From Tannerellaceae bacterium (GTDB lineage Bacteria; Bacteroidota; Bacteroidia; Bacteroidales; Tannerellaceae), in the NCBI GenBank assembly GCA_021203545.1, contig JAJQAZ010000112.1, positions 1 through 37,485 on the forward strand: 37,485 nucleotides of DNA, read 5' to 3'. Made by a program: the position numbers and the translations under genes. The notes beneath the pieces were generated by a model. The model did not search any database. It was not told the origin of the DNA and saw nothing but the letters and a program-made list of their open reading frames with translations. This document shows positions 1-9,226 of this stretch, one piece after another (positions within the stretch are counted from its first letter, which is position 1; each line of letters begins with the position of its first letter).

Positions 1-38
1 ATTTGAGGAAAAGTTTTAAACAAAAAAGTATAGGAACA

Positions 39-551
39 ATGAAATTAATAGACACACATCTTACTATACAAGATTTAAAAAATATCTATCATAGTGATAT
101 ATACCAAAAAATGCTTAAGGATTTTAACACTCATTCTGCTTATAAACTGTCTCAGGAAGAGAATTCTGATAATAGTTTTAACAATATACAAAGAAGATAT
201 CTGATTCTTAATGTTTCCTTTGATGAAGTAAGATCTAATCTACAAAAATGGCATAAAAGAATTGTTAGGTATGCTATTCTTACGACAGCTTTCTTTTCGA
301 AAAAGCCTGATGATTTACCCGATGGTGAATTTCCTGAAGGAGAAGAATCAGGAGAAGAAAATAAATCAGAGGTCATAGAAGAATTAGGAGTTTCACGAAC
401 ATGGTTGTTGGATAAATTTTGTGAGTTTTATCTGTTGGAGACCGGAGATAAAGACCGTTTGCTGGATTTCCTTAAAACAAGTCGTATGCCTGGAGCGAAG
501 AAATATCAACGGGATATAACCAAACTATATAATCAGATAAAAGAATCATGA
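39..551 (+). CDS. Hypothetical protein, possibly truncated at the left edge
   Basis: I do not recognise this protein. From the ATG at 39 it is 170 residues. The frame stays open to a TTG at 3, so the true start could lie left of the window, but the stretch before 39 looks uninformative. It has no signal peptide or membrane segment, so a cytoplasmic location is inferred. A mainly helical N-terminal half is followed by an acidic, Pro/Gly-rich stretch (about residues 89-112) and a helical C-terminal part containing TWLLDKFCEFYLLETGD. It ends 56 bp before the next gene on the same strand and could be co-transcribed with it. No function is proposed. Confidence 0.6.
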   Translation: MKLIDTHLTIQDLKNIYHSDIYQKMLKDFNTHSAYKLSQEENSDNSFNNIQRRYLILNVSFDEVRSNLQKWHKRIVRYAILTTAFFSKKPDDLPDGEFPEGEESGEENKSEVIEELGVSRTWLLDKFCEFYLLETGDKDRLLDFLKTSRMPGAKKYQRDITKLYNQIKES

Positions 552-607
552 AATAGTAGTGACAATGATAAATTGTGTTTTAGGAATAACCCCTTACTTT
601 ATATAAT

Positions 608-2255
608 ATGGCTAATCAGAGAAAAAGAATTTTAGTAGTTACATTATTTTTAATTGGAATATTGAATATGCAAGCTCAAAATCAGAAAGTAGTAAATAGT
701 TTACTTGAAGAGGTAACTGTCTTTTTTACAGGTGCGGAACTAACCCATATAGCAAAAGTCAATTTGTCGGCAGGAGAAAATGAAGTTCTTGTAGAAGGAC
801 TAAGCCCGCATGTGGATATCAATAGTATCAAAGTTAAAACAACAGGACAGGTTGTTGTCTCTTCTTTTGAATTTTCGGTCAATCATCTTTCTGCTGCCAG
901 CGAGCCTTCAACACAGGTTAAGGCATTAACAGAGACGTTGGAAAAATATACAAAAGAAAAACAGCAGCTTGAAATAGATATACGTATTAACAGGACGCTG
1001 TCTGAACAATTGCAGCTGGGAGTAAAGAAAAGAGTTACCGGCCCGGACGAAGGGATTGGAATTGATGAATTGATGAAGACAATGGATTATCTGAAATCCA
1101 AATCCTACGAACAGGAAACGGAGCGTGTGGCTCTGGGAGAACGACTCGAGAAACTACAGGAGAACATCAATCGTGTATAAAGCCAGTTGCAGCAGGAGAG
1201 GGCAAATTTGAATAAAACTTCGGGTGTTTTGCGGCTTACTTTGCTGGCTGAAAAGGCAGAAGCAACTAATCTTTCAATTATTTATTTTACACAACAGGCG
1301 GGCTGGACACCTTCGTATGATATTCAGGTAGCAGATACAGATGCTCCGGTATTAATACGTTTATGTGCCAATGTACGCCAGACTACCGGATTTGACTGGG
1401 AACGGGTGAAACCGACCCTGTCAAGCGGCCGTCCGGGCAATGGTAAAGTTGCCCCCCTTGTTTTCGGCCTGGTTTCTTCGTGAACAGATGGTGTCTGAAC
1501 CGCGCATGAGTAAAAACCTGATGAATAGCGTGCAGAATCGCTTCTCCTATAAAGAGGAATCGATAGCTATAGAAGAACTGATTGATGCAGATTATGTGGA
1601 AAGCCCTACGGTAGAGGATTATGTAGTTACTACGGAAAATACGCTGGATGTACATTATGCGATTAATCTGCCTTATTCGATTCCTTCAAATGGAAAGGTT
1701 CAGTATATTGATTTACAAAATTATGAGGTAAAGGCGGATTATAAATATTATGTTACTCCCAAACTGGATAAACAGACGTATATGCTGGCAGAGATAGCCG
1801 GATGGGAGCAACTGGGATTGTTGAGCGGACCAGCCAATATAAACTTTAACGGAACGTATCTGGGCGAGACTTATCTGGATACCTCTCTGCCTCTAGAAAA
1901 GCAGACATTAACGTTGGGTGCAGATCTCCGGATTGTTGTAAAACGGGAAAAGATACAGGACTATACCAGCCGCCGGGCAATAGGTAGTGATCTGGTACAG
2001 CAATTTTCTTATCGCATCACCGTAAAGAATAACCGTAATCATGCTGTTCAGATGGTAGTGAAAGATCAATATCCGTTGTCTACACAAAAGAATATAGAGG
2101 TTAATCTCCAGAAAAAAGAGACAACCGCATGGACTGCTAATAATGAAGAGCTGGGCGTAATCTCATGGGAAGAAACATTTAAACCCGGCGAAACAAAAGT
2201 GTATCAAATCAGCTACAGTATAAAATATCCAAAAGATATGAAGCTAAACCTGTAA
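608..2255 (+). pseudogene. DUF4139 (MuiA-like) exported protein, broken by a stop and a frameshift
   Basis: Homologues of this family ('mucoidy inhibitor MuiA family', DUF4140 plus DUF4139) are exported proteins of poorly known function. The N-terminus is a signal peptide ending near MQAQ, followed by a DUF4140-like beta segment (VTVFFTGAELTHIAKV) and a coiled coil. The frame is then cut by an in-frame TAA at 1178-1180. Reading resumes in the same frame from about 1187 with QLQQERANLNKTSG and the family segment VRQTTGFDWERVKPTLSSG. A second lesion follows: a six-C run at 1452-1457, where removing one C joins KVAP to LFSAWFLR, as the family expects. The rest to 2255 is an intact DUF4139 beta domain. 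Family identity is fairly sure. Whether the gene is truly dead or the sequence carries errors is unresolved; the nonsense codon cannot be explained by a single indel. Confidence 0.8.
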
Positions 2256-2282
2256 CCGGGTAGCTTTTATATAAAAAGAAAA

Positions 2283-2379
2283 GAACGCAGATTTCGTAGA
2301 TTCCACAAATTAACGCAGATAAATTATTAAATATATTTTTTCTGCGTCAATCTGCGGATTTTCTGCGAAATCTGCGTTC
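2283..2379. repeat. Large imperfect inverted repeat between convergent genes
   Basis: Left arm 2283-2323 begins GAACGCAGATTTCG. Right arm about 2338-2379 is its near-perfect reverse complement, ending CGAAATCTGCGTTC. The arms share GAACGCAGATTTCG and an internal TTAACGCAGA/TTGACGCAGA block around an AT-rich 14-base spacer. It lies between a plus-strand and a minus-strand gene that end 27 and 24 bp away, so a bidirectional terminator role is plausible. From memory, very similar CGCAGATT-rich palindromes recur between genes in Bacteroidales; copy number cannot be checked here. Confidence 0.8.
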
Positions 2380-2402
2380 TCTATACTTTACATATCAGAA
2401 GC

Positions 2403-4961
2403 TTACTCAACTTCTTCGATAGTCGTTTTTACTTCTGTCGTGATCTGTTGTTCTTCTTCGTTGAAGTCTACAATAATGGTGTCTCCTTCGGAAACGGATG
2501 CGCGAATGATCATTTCTGCCATTTCGTCTTCCAGGTATTTCTGGATCGCACGTTTCAGCGGACGGGCACCAAACTGGATATCGTATCCTTTACCGGCAAT
2601 GAAATCTTTTGCTTTCTCGGTAAGAACTAACTGATAACCCAGACCTGCCACACGTTTGTAAAGACCTTCCAGCTCAATATCAATGATTTTATGGATTGCT
2701 TCTTTATCCAGCTGGTCGAACATGATGATATCATCAATACGGTTGAGGAATTCAGGTGCAAAAGCTTTGTTCAGGGCTTTTTGTATTACACCACGTGAGA
2801 AATCCTTATCTGTTTCGTCCTCTGCTTTAGTACTGAAACCAACTCCCCGGCCAAAGTCTTTCAACTGGCGGGTACCGATATTGGAAGTTAATATCAGGAT
2901 TGTATTCTTAAAGTCGATGCGGCGGCCCAGACTATCTGTCAGGCGGCCTTCGTCCAATACCTGCAACAACAGGTTGAATACATCTGGATGCGCTTTTTCG
3001 ATCTCATCCAGCAATACAACTGAATAAGGTTTACGCCGTACTTTCTCTGTCAACTGTCCACCTTCTTCATATCCTACGTATCCCGGAGGTGCTCCGATTA
3101 AACGTGATACGGCGAATTTTTCGAGATATTCACTCATGTCGATGCGTATCAGCGAATCGGCAGAGTCAAACAGGTATTCAGCCAACATCTTAGCCAGGTG
3201 TGTTTTACCTACCCCTGTCGGGCCAAGGAACATAAAAGTTCCGATTGGTTTGTTCGGATCTTTCAATCCTACCCGGTTGCGCTGTATTGCTTTTACTACT
3301 TTTTGTACTGCTTCGTCCTGTCCGATTACCTTGCGTTTCAGAATCTCTGACATTTCAAGTAGTTTCAGGTTTTCAGCTTTTGCAATACGTTGTACCGGAA
3401 CGCCTGACATCATGGCTACTACTTCAGCCACTTTTTCTTCGTCGACCGTTTCACGGTGTTCCTGTAACTCCTGTTCCCATTTTGCTTTGGCAGCTTCGAG
3501 CTGCAATAGTAACTGCCTTTCTTTATCTCTGAAACTGGCTGCCAGTTCAAAATTCTGGGATTTTACTGCTGCCAGTTTTTCTGTTTTTGTATCTTCTATA
3601 TGTGCTTCCAGTTCTTCGATACTTTTCGGCACAATGATATTGGATATATGTACCCGTGATCCGGCTTCGTCCAGTGCATCGATTGCTTTATCTGGGAAGT
3701 TACGGTCACTGATATAACGTTCGGTCAAATTGACACATGCTTTTAATGCATCGTCCGTGTAAATTACATTGTGATGCTCTTCGTACCTGGGTTTGATATT
3801 TTTCAGGATTTGTAATGTTTCTTCCGCAGTTGTGGGGTCTACAATTACTTTCTGGAAACGGCGTTCCAATGCTCCGTCTTTTTCAATATTTTTCCGGTAT
3901 TCGTCGAGGGTAGTGGCACCGATACATTGTATCTCACCTCTTGCCAGAGCCGGTTTCAACATATTGGCTGCGTCCATAGATCCGGAAGCCGATCCGGCTC
4001 CTACAATCGTGTGGATTTCGTCAATAAACAGAATGATATTCGGGTTTTTAGAGAGTTCGTTCAGAATTGCTTTGATACGCTCCTCAAACTGTCCGCGGTA
4101 TTTGGTACCGGCCACAATGGATGCCATATCCAGACTGATCACCCGTTTGTCGAACAGAATGCGGGATACTTTCCGCTGTACGATACGCAGTGCCAGACCT
4201 TCTACTATAGCCGATTTACCAACACCCGGTTCACCAATCAGTACAGGATTGTTTTTCTTCCGGCGGCTCAGGATTTGCGCCAGGCGTTCAATCTCTTTTT
4301 CACGCCCTACGATCGGGTCCAGACGGTTTTCGGCTGCAGCACGTGTCATGTCTGTACCGAAATTATCCAATACCGGTGTATCGTTCGGTGATTTAGACTG
4401 TCCTGCGGTTGTTCCGGACGAACGCGACTCTTTGCGTGAAGAGAATTCGTCTTCATCTTCGTCCTCGTCGTCTGTAAATCCGTCGGTTATCTCGTCAAAC
4501 TCTGTTACATCTTCCATTTGTTGGCTATTTTCATCTGCCAGATTGTTATAGACAGCGCGGTAAGTTATACCGGCATCGCCCAATACTTTGGCAGCTACAT
4601 TAAACTCTTCTTTCAGAATTGCAAGCAGCAGATGTTCCGTACCGGTAACATCGCTTTTAAATAAACGTGCTTCGAGCACACTCATCCGCAACACACGTTC
4701 GGTTGTCTTGCTGATGGCAATATCTTCCTGTAGTGTATCTTCCGATTCAAAAGTATTCTTGATGTCCTGTTCGATGTTTGTTTTAATCTCCAGTATATCA
4801 GCGTTTAGGTTCTGCAAAATTTGCATTGCCTTCCCATTTCCGGTACGTATAATTCCCAGCATTAAGTGTTCCGGTCCGATATAACTATTTTGAAGTCTGG
4901 AAGCCTCTTCACGGCTATATTCCAACACATCAACCAAGCGTTTTGAATAGTTATTCTTCAT
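2403..4961 (-). CDS. clpC: ATP-dependent Clp protease ATP-binding subunit ClpC
   Basis: An 852-residue AAA+ unfoldase expected to feed substrates to ClpP in the cytoplasm. Domains in order: a double Clp-N repeat (about 1-145); a very acidic linker (DDEDEDEDE, about 165-175); AAA-1 with Walker [10 protein letters not shown] near 245 and Walker [11 protein letters not shown]; a short middle domain with a UVR-like segment ([15 protein letters not shown]), which marks ClpC rather than ClpB; AAA-2 with Walker [10 protein letters not shown] near 582 and Walker [12 protein letters not shown]; and a D2-small C-terminal domain. A VGFS loop in AAA-2 matches the ClpP-docking (I/V)GF position. No clpP lies in the window. 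Length and motifs are complete. The gene appears monocistronic, with a -7 box immediately upstream. Confidence 0.95.
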   Translation of the reverse strand: MKNNYSKRLVDVLEYSREEASRLQNSYIGPEHLMLGIIRTGNGKAMQILQNLNADILEIKTNIEQDIKNTFESEDTLQEDIAISKTTERVLRMSVLEARLFKSDVTGTEHLLLAILKEEFNVAAKVLGDAGITYRAVYNNLADENSQQMEDVTEFDEITDGFTDDEDEDEDEFSSRKESRSSGTTAGQSKSPNDTPVLDNFGTDMTRAAAENRLDPIVGREKEIERLAQILSRRKKNNPVLIGEPGVGKSAIVEGLALRIVQRKVSRILFDKRVISLDMASIVAGTKYRGQFEERIKAILNELSKNPNIILFIDEIHTIVGAGSASGSMDAANMLKPALARGEIQCIGATTLDEYRKNIEKDGALERRFQKVIVDPTTAEETLQILKNIKPRYEEHHNVIYTDDALKACVNLTERYISDRNFPDKAIDALDEAGSRVHISNIIVPKSIEELEAHIEDTKTEKLAAVKSQNFELAASFRDKERQLLLQLEAAKAKWEQELQEHRETVDEEKVAEVVAMMSGVPVQRIAKAENLKLLEMSEILKRKVIGQDEAVQKVVKAIQRNRVGLKDPNKPIGTFMFLGPTGVGKTHLAKMLAEYLFDSADSLIRIDMSEYLEKFAVSRLIGAPPGYVGYEEGGQLTEKVRRKPYSVVLLDEIEKAHPDVFNLLLQVLDEGRLTDSLGRRIDFKNTILILTSNIGTRQLKDFGRGVGFSTKAEDETDKDFSRGVIQKALNKAFAPEFLNRIDDIIMFDQLDKEAIHKIIDIELEGLYKRVAGLGYQLVLTEKAKDFIAGKGYDIQFGARPLKRAIQKYLEDEMAEMIIRASVSEGDTIIVDFNEEEQQITTEVKTTIEEVE

Positions 4962-4984
4962 ATTATATGATTCTCCTTCCAGTG

Positions 4985-4992
4985 CAAATTTA
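4985..4992 (-). promoter_or_regulatory. Putative clpC promoter -7 box
   Basis: On the minus strand this reads TAAATTTG, a perfect match to the Bacteroides -7 consensus TAnnTTTG. It ends 23 bp before the clpC ATG. A TTTTG occurs 22 bp upstream as a possible -33 element, slightly further than the usual ~19 bp. Confidence 0.45.
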
Positions 4993-5347
4993 ATTAATAC
5001 TCTCTATATAACAGCAAAATTCATGCCAATGTTGGTTATAAAAAGTGAATGGAACCACTTTCGCAAGCAATTCCATTCTAAAGTTTCATATACTTTATTA
5101 CCCTAGTATATAAATTACTAACTATGTGAATTTTTGTTAGTACGAGGATACGGCTTTCGCAAGGGGTATTCCTCTTCATTTTTGTTCGCCAAATTATTAA
5201 TTGATTCTTAACTTCAATATTATTTAGTCAATTTCCAAACATATCATACTCCCGGTCTCATAAACAGGATTTATAATAAATATATTGTTTGGATAACCGG
5301 ATATAAGAACTGTCTTTACGAAAACAAAAAAGCGGAAAGGCAGGATC

Positions 5348-5650
5348 CTATTTGGCAACACAGGGAGTCGAAGCCCTACACACGCAACAAACAGGAAACG
5401 CCCCCCCCGCTATAACACGGAGGACGCCTAATCTGTTCTCAAGGGTGTGTACAATTTTTTTTCGACTTTTGTGTTGCACCTGAAACCAGTTAAACGTCAT
5501 TATATTTAGTAAAATATAAAGTCTCTCTTGACTAAGGGCAAAGGTAATATATATGTTAATACCATGCAACCCTTTTAGCCTATAAATTGTTGTAAAAGCT
5601 AAATAAAAACATTGTTTTTTGTCTAAAACCCTTTTTAATAAAGGATTCAT
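5348..5650 (-). other. Doubtful 100-codon frame over a possibly repeated intergenic motif
   Basis: The frame starts MNPLLKRVL and ends with a Cys-rich tail (VCCVCRASTPCVAK). There is no domain, no clear signal peptide and no ribosome-binding context. The 3' half crosses a homopolymer of eight G (plus strand 5401-5408), so even the frame is unsure. The tail region, plus strand about 5348-5450, resembles non-coding motifs I vaguely recall as recurring in Bacteroidales, so a repeat element is as likely as a gene. Confidence 0.2.
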
Positions 5651-6078
5651 ACAATAAAGAAAAATCTTAAATTTTGTTCTAAAAGGGAATTATTACCATA
5701 TATAATAGCTTGTAAAAGTTATAGATTTTAATTGCTGGACTATCAAATGGCAAACTGTCAATAAATAACAAACTGTTAAATGAAGTAGTACGAGAAACCG
5801 ATATTTGGAGCTGTTCCGGGTAGTAGGTAGAAATAATGGCCTGAGGCGAAATTCAGTAAATACAATTTGTTAGTAAACCGGGCAGTATCCGATACAAAAG
5901 AAACCTCTTTTTGTTTTTATACGGATCATTTTCTCCTTTTAGTAAGCAGTAGGGTTGTTTATACAGTCAATTTATTAATCTTCAAAAGGTGTTCTTTAAA
6001 GACCAATCAGCGAAAAAAATAACTCTTTTTTTACCGGAAAGGATGATTTTTTGGAAAAACCGGCTATTTTTCCCGAAT

Positions 6079-6132
6079 CATGCGGATGATTTTCTGATTT
6101 TATTCGCATGAATCCGGAAAGTCATCCGCATG
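6079..6132. repeat. 16-bp inverted repeat with 22-base loop
   Basis: Left arm 6079-6094 is CATGCGGATGATTTTC. Right arm 6117-6132 is GAAAGTCATCCGCATG, its reverse complement with one mismatch. The loop repeats part of the motif (TTCGCATGAAT). It is not followed by a T run long enough to call a terminator and does not adjoin a gene start. It could be an operator, a structured RNA element or a repeat remnant. Confidence 0.55.
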
Positions 6133-6378
6133 AAAAAAGAGAGCCATACTAATGATTTTTGTCAAAATATGTAATTAAATATGTTAGAAAATAAATATAG
6201 CTACTTTTTTTCATCTAAAAGCTTCATTAGGGTATTTTTACCAGTAAGCCAAAAAGAGGATTCTCTAACAAATAGATAGTAAAAAAACAATATATATATC
6301 ATATTAGAGGGATGTATTGGTCTTTATAAAGTGGAGATTTCCCGGTGCTAAAACCAATCTATAATTCCCCTGCGTTCA

Positions 6379-6423
6379 AAAAAGGTCTTTTTCCCGGGAT
6401 AAATTGAGGAATAAGACCTTTTT
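6379..6423 (-). terminator. Terminator of the beta-mannosidase gene
   Basis: Arms AAAAAGGTCTT (6379-6389) and AAGACCTTTTT (6413-6423) form an 11-bp perfect stem. Because the arms end in A/T runs, the U tract exists on either strand. It begins 25 bp past the minus-strand stop at 6448, as expected for an intrinsic terminator. Confidence 0.7.
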
Positions 6424-6447
6424 ATATTTTGATGAACTTACTATACT

Positions 6448-9047
6448 TTAATAGGTGTCGGCGATTGATTCGATTTTTAATTGTTTATCGAAATCTGCTT
6501 TTTCCAGGTCTGTTTTTACGTGTATGGTTACCGGTTCGCCGGGTAACAGGTCGAAATAGTTGTCTGAAAAGAAATTATTAATCCCTTCGATACTCAGGAA
6601 TACTCCACGGGCATATACATCGCTTTGAACCGTAACCAGATAACCATCGTTGGCCGGGATGGAGGTTACCCGGATAGAAGTTTTAGGGAAATCGATCTCT
6701 TTATAACGGGTAAAGAAATAGTTGTTCCTGTATTTGTTTTTGCTGCCGTCCGTGAAAGTGGCATGCAATACTACTTCGTTGCGATTACGTCCGGCCAATA
6801 CTTTATCAAGCGATTCGGAATGTTGTATTTTACTCTGGTTGGCAGGAACAGTTACCGTTTTTTTCTGTTCGTACAGTAAATTACCTTTTAAATCCATCGT
6901 ACGGATTTCCAATGTTCCCCGGGTACTTTGCAGGCGGTCGGACACAATATAAATATCCACTTTATAGTCTGCTGCAATAGGGGATACCAATATATCTTCA
7001 AAAGCTTTTTTGGTGAAATAATGTTGTGCTTTCCAGCGTCCGTAGTAATCCCGGCTTGACCAGGATGCTACCGGCCAGCAATCGTTGTGCTGCCAGAACA
7101 ACGTACCCATACAATAAGGCATATCCCGTCTATGTGCTTCGATAGCAGTCTTAATTGCATCTCCCTGTAATAGTTGTCCCATATAGAGGAAGTTCGGGAA
7201 GTCCTTCGGTTTGCGGTATTCATTAAGTAAATACCATTCTATTAAACCATTGGCATGGCTACCCCCCCCCGCTGGTGAGCCATCATCACTTCCGAAAAAA
7301 TATCATGGTCCCGTTCTTCGGGTGCATATTGTAGTACCGATTGATATTCAGGGAATGACTGGAACCCGTATTCGGAAAAGAAACGCGCTCTTACAAAATT
7401 ATAATTGGCAATAGAATCTTTCGCATGCCATACACCCCAATAATGGGCATCTCCGTCAGGATTCCAATTGGTTGTTCCCGATTCGCATTTAGCATCCGGA
7501 TCACCACCATACGGTGAAGAGGGCCAGTAAAAGGCTGTCGGATCGTATGCTTCCACTACTTCGGGCAATACTCCATGAAACAGGTCTTTATAATCTTTGC
7601 GCATCTCTTCCAGTACACCCAGTTGTTCGTATTTTTTCATCCATCCCCAGTTAAACCAGGCTGTATGATTTTCGTTATTGCCACACCAGATTGCTATAGA
7701 GGGATGATTACGTAAACGTACTACATTATCAATAGCTTCCTGCCGGATGTTTTCAAGCATATCCGGATTCATCGGATAGGTACTGCAGCCAAACATAAAA
7801 TCCTGCCAAACCAGAATACCATATTGGTCACAAAGGTCATAGAATATGTCGTCTTCATAAATCCCTCCACCCCAGACACGTAACATATTCATATTGGCAT
7901 TTACTGCGTCCAGAATCGTCTTTTCGTAGTTTTCGAATGTAAGGCGGGGCAGGAAGTTATCCTGTGGAATATAATTGGCTCCTTTGGCAAAGATGTCTAT
8001 CCCGTTCAGGCGGAAATAAAATGTAGTTCCTGCCTCGTCTTTATCCCGTATTACTTTTATTTCGCGTATACCCAGTTTTTCTGTCCGGCTGTCTGCCTCT
8101 TTCCCATTGATAGAAAGAGTGGTAGTAAAAGGATACAGGTGGGCTTCACCTAACCCGTTAGTCCACCATAATTTCGGATTATTGATTACGAGACTGGTCT
8201 CAATAATATTTTTACCCGGTTTAACAGCAGCTTTTTGAGTCCAGCTATTTTTTATACCATCCGCTTTGATTTGTATTGTCGCTTCTCCGGCTTTGTCTGT
8301 ATATAGGGTTACCTGTGCTTTAATTTTGGCTTGTTTTGCATTGACACTTTCCTGTATATAATGTACATTATCAATCCGGGCATCATCCCAGCCAATAATG
8401 TAAGCCGGACGCCATATTCCGCTGGTAACCAGCCGTGGGCCCCAATCCCAGCCATAATGATAACCGGCTTTCCGGGCGAAAACGCTGGTCTTTTTATCAA
8501 ATATACCACCGTTTTCAGACTGGTCGTTTCCTGCTTCGTTTTCGTAATGCAGGGCATCGAATTTGGGTATATCTACTTTTAACGGCGAGTGGAAATAGAT
8601 ACGCAGATCATTTTCTCCCTCTTTGACGAATGGTTTTGCATCAATCCGCCATTCCCGGTGCATATTATCTGCTTTAAGCAGGCAACTATCGTTCAGGTAA
8701 ACATCCGCATACGTATCTAACCCTTTAAAATAAAGCTCAATGTTCTGTTTCGAATAAAGTGTGGGAGATACAAATAGTGTTGTTTTATATTCCCAGTCTT
8801 CTTTATCTACCCATTGTACTCCCCGTTCGTTCAAACGGTAGAACGGATCGGCAATTATATCATTGGCCATTAGGTCCAGATGTACTACTCCCGGCACGGT
8901 AGCCGGATACCAGTTATTACCGCGGACCTGTTTGAATGTCCAACCCTGATTAATTTCCTGCCGGATCATGTTCTCTGCTATTGCAGAGAATGTTGTTTGA
9001 GATATGATACACACAATAATTGATCTTAATAGCGTTCTGAAGTTCAT
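6448..9047 (-). pseudogene. GH2-family beta-mannosidase, frameshifted at a nine-G tract
   Basis: Exo-acting glycoside hydrolase expected to release beta-linked mannose in the periplasm. The start chosen is the ATG at 9047, giving a signal peptide (MNFRTLLRSIIVCIISQTTF); upstream in-frame codons add only an unlikely tail. Order: GH2 jelly-roll with the KGLDTYADVYLN motif, immunoglobulin-like domain, TIM barrel with acid/base Glu 459 in WCGNNEN and nucleophile Glu 559 in FSEYGFQSF, then C-terminal beta domains. The frame is lost in the nine-C run at plus 7262-7270. With eight bases the protein reads HQRGG-SHANGLIEWY and continues without interruption to 6448 (MGQLLQG... FWQHNDCW). As written, translation stops at 7242, just after the barrel nucleophile. 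Either a sequencing slip or a slippage-prone tract; total length about 866 residues when joined. Confidence 0.88.
7262..7270. repeat. Nine-C homopolymer inside the beta-mannosidase gene
   Basis: Nine consecutive C on the plus strand (nine G in the coding strand). One base fewer restores the full reading frame. It is the longest coding homopolymer I noticed in the window. Confidence 0.9.
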
Positions 9048-9114
9048 GATAGAATGTGTTTGTTTATATTGATTTTTGTTTTGTCTGTTTCCCGGATTTT
9101 TGTCTTCCGGTGTG

Positions 9115-9122
9115 TAAAGATA
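9115..9122 (-). promoter_or_regulatory. Possible beta-mannosidase -7 box
   Basis: The minus strand reads TATCTTTA, one mismatch from TAnnTTTG, about 68 bp before the ATG at 9047. No good -33 element is visible, so support is weak. Confidence 0.25.
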
Positions 9123-9186
9123 ATCAATTAAGTTTAACAGATAACATTTCAATAATAGTATGTTTTACTCTTATTCTTTCTTTTCC

Positions 9187-9194
9187 TATCTTTG
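9187..9194 (+). promoter_or_regulatory. Putative GH43 gene promoter -7 box
   Basis: TATCTTTG matches the Bacteroides -7 consensus TAnnTTTG exactly and ends 32 bp before the ATG at 9227. At the expected -33 distance the sequence is TTTTA, a partial match. This supports the start at 9227 rather than the longer frame beginning at 9056. Confidence 0.5.
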
Positions 9195-9226
9195 GGGAGC
9201 TAATGAAAATAAATAAATGTAGAACC

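Larger units (their letters stand above)
4993..6378. other. Long AT-rich intergenic region without a convincing gene
   Basis: About 1.4 kb between the clpC promoter and the terminator of the beta-mannosidase gene. I find no ORF with recognisable protein features apart from one doubtful minus-strand frame (5348-5650, listed separately). It holds an inverted repeat at 6079-6132 and a run of eight C at 5401-5408. It may contain regulatory RNA or decayed sequence; nothing further can be supported. Confidence 0.5.

Noticed and set aside
3793-4551. Long plus-strand open frame (252 codons) opposite clpC
   Set aside because: It mirrors the codon structure of clpC, has Ser-rich antisense-type composition and no start context; a shadow frame.
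5340-5460. tRNA or tmRNA-like segment
   Set aside because: No cloverleaf, T-loop or CCA arrangement could be built on either strand.
9056-9226. Upstream in-frame extension of the GH43 protein
   Set aside because: The -7 box at 9187-9194 lies within it, and the lipoprotein signal begins at 9227.
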